Shown here: positions 61,166 to 64,000 of the stretch, piece by piece
How the letters are laid out: each line of letters starts with the position of its first letter
Position numbering within the stretch: the stretch's first letter is position 1
Source of the DNA: Salegentibacter lacus
GTDB lineage: Bacteria > Bacteroidota > Bacteroidia > Flavobacteriales > Flavobacteriaceae
Assembly (NCBI RefSeq): GCF_020164555.1
Contig: NZ_JAIQZB010000007.1
Span: 124,001 to 188,000, forward strand
Length of the DNA: 64,000 nucleotides
Direction: 5' to 3'
Made by a program: the position numbers and the translations under genes
The notes under the pieces: generated by a model
What the model saw: only the letters and a program-made list of their open reading frames with translations
Told to the model about the DNA's origin: nothing
Database searches by the model: none

Positions 61166-61636
61166 ATGAAGACTAAGGTATTGATGGTGTGCCTGGGCAA
61201 CATATGCAGATCACCGCTTGCCGAGGGAATTTTAAAATCTAAAGTAGATGAATCTCAGGTTTTTGTAGATTCGGCCGGAACGGGAGATTATCATATAGAC
61301 GACGCTCCAGATCCACGATCTATTGCGATAGCAAAAAAGAACAACCTGGATATCACTTATCAGCGCGGAAGACAATTTCAAGCTGAAGATTTTGATAAAT
61401 TCGATCGCATTTATGTGATGGATAATCAAAATTTTAAAGATGTGATTTCACTTGCTAGAAATGACGACGACCGGGCGAAAGTTCAGCTAATTCTTGATGA
61501 AATATTTCCTGCGGAAAACGTAGATGTTCCCGACCCTTATTTTGGCGGTGAACACGGATTTGAAAATGTTTATCAGATGCTTGATGAAGCCTGCGAAAAG
61601 ATAGCAGCGCAACTTAAGGAAGAAAACAAGGCTTAA
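61166..61636 (+). CDS. Low molecular weight protein-tyrosine phosphatase
   Basis: 156 residues. The P-loop is VCLGNICRSPLAEG with nucleophile C9 and R15 (C-x5-R), and the general acid aspartate is in VDVPDPYFGGEHGFENVY near 120-137. Members dephosphorylate tyrosine residues or small phosphoesters; in bacteria they often pair with tyrosine kinases for exopolysaccharide, none of which is seen here. Its stop and the next start share a base (TAATG). Confidence 0.9.
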   Translation: MKTKVLMVCLGNICRSPLAEGILKSKVDESQVFVDSAGTGDYHIDDAPDPRSIAIAKKNNLDITYQRGRQFQAEDFDKFDRIYVMDNQNFKDVISLARNDDDRAKVQLILDEIFPAENVDVPDPYFGGEHGFENVYQMLDEACEKIAAQLKEENKA

Positions 61637-62361
61637 TGTCAAACTTTAAATATTCCGGAAAACTTTACCTGATTCCTACCACTATGGGAGCGGCAAACCC
61701 AATACAGGTTTTACCCCTACAGGTGAAAGAAATTATGGAAAGCCTGGATATTTTTATTGCTGAAAATGAAAAAACGGCCAGGAGACATATAAAACAACTG
61801 GTGCCCGAAAAGCAACAATCTTTACTTCAATTTTTTCATCTTAATAAATTTACTGAAGCTTCTGAAATTCCTTCATTTTTAAATGATTGTAAGGAAGGAA
61901 AAAACATAGGTTTATTGAGTGAAGCCGGCTGTCCCGGGGTGGCAGATCCCGGGGCTGAAATTGTAAAAATCGCTCACAACGAAGGTATTCAGGTAATTCC
62001 CTTAGTTGGACCTTCATCAATTTTACTGGCTATGATGGGTAGCGGCATGAACGGCCAGCGTTTTACTTTCAACGGGTATTTACCTATAGACAAAAAAGAA
62101 CGAAAAAAGGAGATAAAAGATTTAGAGCGGCTTTCTTTTGAAAAACAGGAAGCACAAATTTTTATTGAAACTCCCTATCGAAACAATAAATTGCTAGAAG
62201 ATTTGCTTCAGCTTTTAAATCCTACAACCCGGCTCTGCGTAGCTTGCGATCTTACACTCCCCACAGAGTATATTGTAACCAAACCCGTTTCAGAATGGGG
62301 TAAAACAAAAACAGACCTCCATAAGAGGCCTGCTATTTTTATTTTTCAGAGAGAAATTTAA
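61636..62361 (+). CDS. SAM-dependent methyltransferase, RsmI-like tetrapyrrole-methylase fold
   Basis: 241 residues. It shares the RsmI/tetrapyrrole methylase family pattern: KLYLIPTTMGAANP near 8-21, LLSEAGCPGVADPGAEIVKI near 95-114 (SEAG-PG-ADPG), and VIPLVGPSSILLAMMGSGMN near 120-139. RsmI 2'-O-methylates C1402 of 16S rRNA; this shorter Bacteroidota form may do the same, but substrate residues were not checked. A terminator hairpin is encoded within its last 17 codons, and its 3' end overlaps the convergent gene by 4 bases. Confidence 0.82.
   Translation: MSNFKYSGKLYLIPTTMGAANPIQVLPLQVKEIMESLDIFIAENEKTARRHIKQLVPEKQQSLLQFFHLNKFTEASEIPSFLNDCKEGKNIGLLSEAGCPGVADPGAEIVKIAHNEGIQVIPLVGPSSILLAMMGSGMNGQRFTFNGYLPIDKKERKKEIKDLERLSFEKQEAQIFIETPYRNNKLLEDLLQLLNPTTRLCVACDLTLPTEYIVTKPVSEWGKTKTDLHKRPAIFIFQREI
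62312..62346 (+). terminator. Intrinsic terminator inside the 3' end of the RsmI-like gene
   Basis: CAG-A-CCTC (62312-62319), loop CATAA, GAGG-C-CTG (62325-62332), followed by CTATTTTTATTTTT. The stem has one symmetric mismatch. It lies wholly inside the coding sequence, which ends at 62361. Confidence 0.6.
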
Positions 62362-63029
62362 GCTCTAAAAGCTTTAATATTCACTCTCGGGTTTTTCTCC
62401 GGTTTTACAAACGAAGTATCATACCCTTCAAATTTCTTCATATAGTTTTTAATAGAAGTTCCAAACGCGTCGCTAAAAGATTGCGCGCCCCAGCTTCTCA
62501 AGTATTTCTTAACACTTCCCGGCCCCGAAAGGTGTGCGGCTGCAAGAATACCAGATTCGGTTACTTTCACACCGTTAATAACTTTACCTTCAAAACGTGC
62601 AATATCACGAATTAAGATCCATTTGTTTCTCGAAGTATTCGTGTAAAACGCTGCTTCCTGCAATTGCGGGGAGTCCATGAATTCTGCGCTATTGTAAATG
62701 CCCAGTAACTCAAGGGTACCAATACCAAACTGGTATTTACCCATGTAACCAAACTCATTTATAGTTTCGTAATTTCCACGGGATTCTTTAAAACCCAATG
62801 CTTCTTTAAAGCCAACATAGGACTTTCCTAATTTAGGCAAAGGTCTTTTAATGCTTAGATCTTTCGCTAATTTGTTTTCCTCTACTAGGGCCACAGTATA
62901 GTTTAGATCAAGATTGGAAGTTGAATATCCTTCAATTTCCAGATTTGCTGCTTCTCTAGTTGAAAAACTGAAAAACATGCAGCCTGCAAAAACAGGCAAG
63001 ATTGAAAATTTTGCAATTTTCCTTCTCAT
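62358..63029 (-). CDS. Lytic-transglycosylase-like exported protein
   Basis: 223 residues with an N-terminal signal (ILPVFAGCMFFSFS). The central domain has FKEALGFKESRGNYETINEF near 74-93, where ES-x-G-NY-x7-G-x-GKYQFG matches the lysozyme/SLT fold with the catalytic glutamate near 82. It is followed by LAAAHLSGPGSVKKYLRSWG near 162-181. It probably cleaves peptidoglycan or is a related glycosidase in the periplasm. MltG, another murein lytic enzyme, is the next gene upstream on the same strand. Confidence 0.72.
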   Translation of the reverse strand: MRRKIAKFSILPVFAGCMFFSFSTREAANLEIEGYSTSNLDLNYTVALVEENKLAKDLSIKRPLPKLGKSYVGFKEALGFKESRGNYETINEFGYMGKYQFGIGTLELLGIYNSAEFMDSPQLQEAAFYTNTSRNKWILIRDIARFEGKVINGVKVTESGILAAAHLSGPGSVKKYLRSWGAQSFSDAFGTSIKNYMKKFEGYDTSFVKPEKNPRVNIKAFRA

Positions 63030-63098
63030 TACATTTTGTTTCTGAAAGGTTAACGGTTTCAGTTAAATTAAACTTACGCCCCTTTCAATTTCGCCGTG

Positions 63099-63106
63099 CA
63101 AATATA
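63099..63106 (-). promoter_or_regulatory. Bacteroidota -7 element (TATATTTG)
   Basis: The minus strand reads TATATTTG then CA, 69 bases before the start codon of the transglycosylase-like gene. It gives that gene its own promoter after mltG. Confidence 0.45.
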
Positions 63107-63137
63107 CAACAAATTTTAAAAATCTGAAGAACAAGGT

Positions 63138-63172
63138 GTTAAGCAAAATATAAAGTTTCATTTTGGCTTAAC
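63138..63172. other. Hairpin between mltG and the transglycosylase-like gene
   Basis: GTTAAGC (63138-63144) and GCTTAAC (63166-63172), a 7-bp perfect stem with extra A-T pairs inside. It lacks a clear T-run in either direction, so it is not called a terminator. Confidence 0.4.
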
Positions 63173-63238
63173 ATGGCTATAAGAAAGGGGCAGTCAAGCC
63201 GTTAGAGCTTTCTTAAGAAGAAGGAAGAAATATCTTTT

Positions 63239-64000
63239 CTATCTTTTTACACCTTGTTTATTAATCCAACGCACATATTCCTGCTTATTTCGATTATGCT
63301 GTGCTAAATTTTTTGCGAATTTATGATACCCAAAGTTTTGAACATCGGCTACAAAATAAAAGTAGTCGTGATCTTCATAATTTAGCACTGCATTAATCGC
63401 AGAGATATCTGGCATAAAAATAGGTCCGGGAGGTAATTCTTTATTAATATAGGTATTGTATGGCGAGTCAAGTTTTAGATCTTTATAGAGCACTCTCTTT
63501 ATAATGGTATCCCATTCTTGAGTTTTATGTTTAAGTGCATAAATTACGGTAGGATCGGCATCTAATTTCCATCCGTTTTTGTAGCGGTTCATGTAAACGC
63601 CGGCAACTTTAGGACGCTCATCTACCTTAGCGGTCTCTTTATGTACCACGGAAGCTAAAGTTGAAACTTCTTTTGGGTTTAACCCGATTTCTTCGGCTTT
63701 TTGTCTTTTTTCTTCGGTCCAGAAACGATCATATTCTCGCTTCATTCGTTTTCTAAATTCTTCAGCTGAAGTATTCCAGTAAAATTCATATTGATTAGGA
63801 ATATACATCGCTAATGCTTCTGCTTCAGTAAAATCATTTTCAGCTAAAAACTTTTCATCTTTAAAGGCTTCTATTAAAGCTGTACTATCGGCTTCAATCT
63901 GCTGGGCAACCCTTCCGGCTAGATTTTCCAGACGCTCCTGGTTATTAAAAGTTAATTTAACTGGAACATTTCCGCTGCGTAAAGAATTTACCAATTGGTT
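63239..64000 (-). CDS. mltG: Endolytic murein transglycosylase MltG, N-terminus beyond the window
   Basis: 254 codons of the C-terminal part are visible; the frame is open at base 64000, so the real start lies outside. YceG-family features: LASVVHKETAKVDERPKVAG with the catalytic glutamate, VYMNRYKNGWKLDADPTVIY, SPYNTYINKELPPGPI, and the closing YFYFVADVQNFGYHKFAKNL. MltG is a membrane-anchored transglycosylase thought to terminate nascent glycan strands. Confidence 0.92.
   Translation of the reverse strand, partial: NQLVNSLRSGNVPVKLTFNNQERLENLAGRVAQQIEADSTALIEAFKDEKFLAENDFTEAEALAMYIPNQYEFYWNTSAEEFRKRMKREYDRFWTEEKRQKAEEIGLNPKEVSTLASVVHKETAKVDERPKVAGVYMNRYKNGWKLDADPTVIYALKHKTQEWDTIIKRVLYKDLKLDSPYNTYINKELPPGPIFMPDISAINAVLNYEDHDYFYFVADVQNFGYHKFAKNLAQHNRNKQEYVRWINKQGVKR

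Noticed and set aside
63138-63172. Terminator for mltG
   Set aside because: A 7-bp hairpin exists, but no T-run follows on the minus strand; it is kept only as an unexplained hairpin.

Overview
This is an AT-rich bacterial chromosome segment from the phylum Bacteroidota, most probably the family Flavobacteriaceae (Gramella/Christiangramia, Salegentibacter or Zunongwangia type; the genus is inference). The supporting signs are promoters of the TAnnTTTG type, a secreted protein with a type IX secretion C-terminal sorting domain, an RprX/RprY-like two-component pair, ribosomal protein bTHX, a BamD / RNA polymerase omega / CoaBC / DUF4835 / RecN gene run, and almost no Shine-Dalgarno sequences. 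No rRNA, tRNA, CRISPR, prophage or transposase gene was seen.

Layout. 1-4 kb: LPS/glycan assembly genes (GT2, GT2, Kdo-kinase-like, GT90, GT4). 4.9-10 kb: tRNA maintenance (threonylcarbamoyl-AMP synthase, CCA transferase), heme A synthase, a pRiA4b ORF-3-like protein and a YejK-like nucleoid protein. 10-16.5 kb: an unrecognised protein with kinase-like motifs, an ABC exporter pair, uvrB and a secreted repetitive protein. 16.5-19.3 kb: rhodanese, then a MarR / nitroreductase / YceI / YceI unit. 19.3-26.7 kb: a complete trpEGDCFBA operon preceded by an 18-codon leader peptide with three consecutive Trp codons and an intrinsic terminator. 26.8-32 kb: a small charged ORF, bTHX, a uracil-DNA-glycosylase-fold protein and pyruvate carboxylase. 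32-38 kb: a 1162-residue T9SS cargo protein and the two-component pair. 38-49 kb, mostly minus strand: coaE, ybbR, GT2, fabI, recN, DUF4835, coaBC, rpoZ, bamD, dapA and a membrane protein. 49-64 kb: a 5'-nucleotidase split over two genes, ligA, VOC, LOG, prmC, GNAT, ribD, HAD, EamA, YigZ, thioesterase, dnaA, a low-molecular-weight phosphatase, an RsmI-like methylase, a lytic-transglycosylase-like protein and the C-terminal part of mltG.

The most striking non-coding content is a dense family of short palindromic (REP-like) elements in intergenic gaps. Their stems differ from copy to copy but keep base pairing, and a TGAC(G) flank is conserved. They often occur as head-to-head pairs, twice enclosed by longer outer inverted repeats. 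They occupy nearly every gap of the trp operon. The trp leader/attenuator is the best candidate for a regulatory system worth testing.

Limits: all assignments are by reading the sequence and recalling families. No database search, alignment or folding program was run. Most start codons are inferred without Shine-Dalgarno support.
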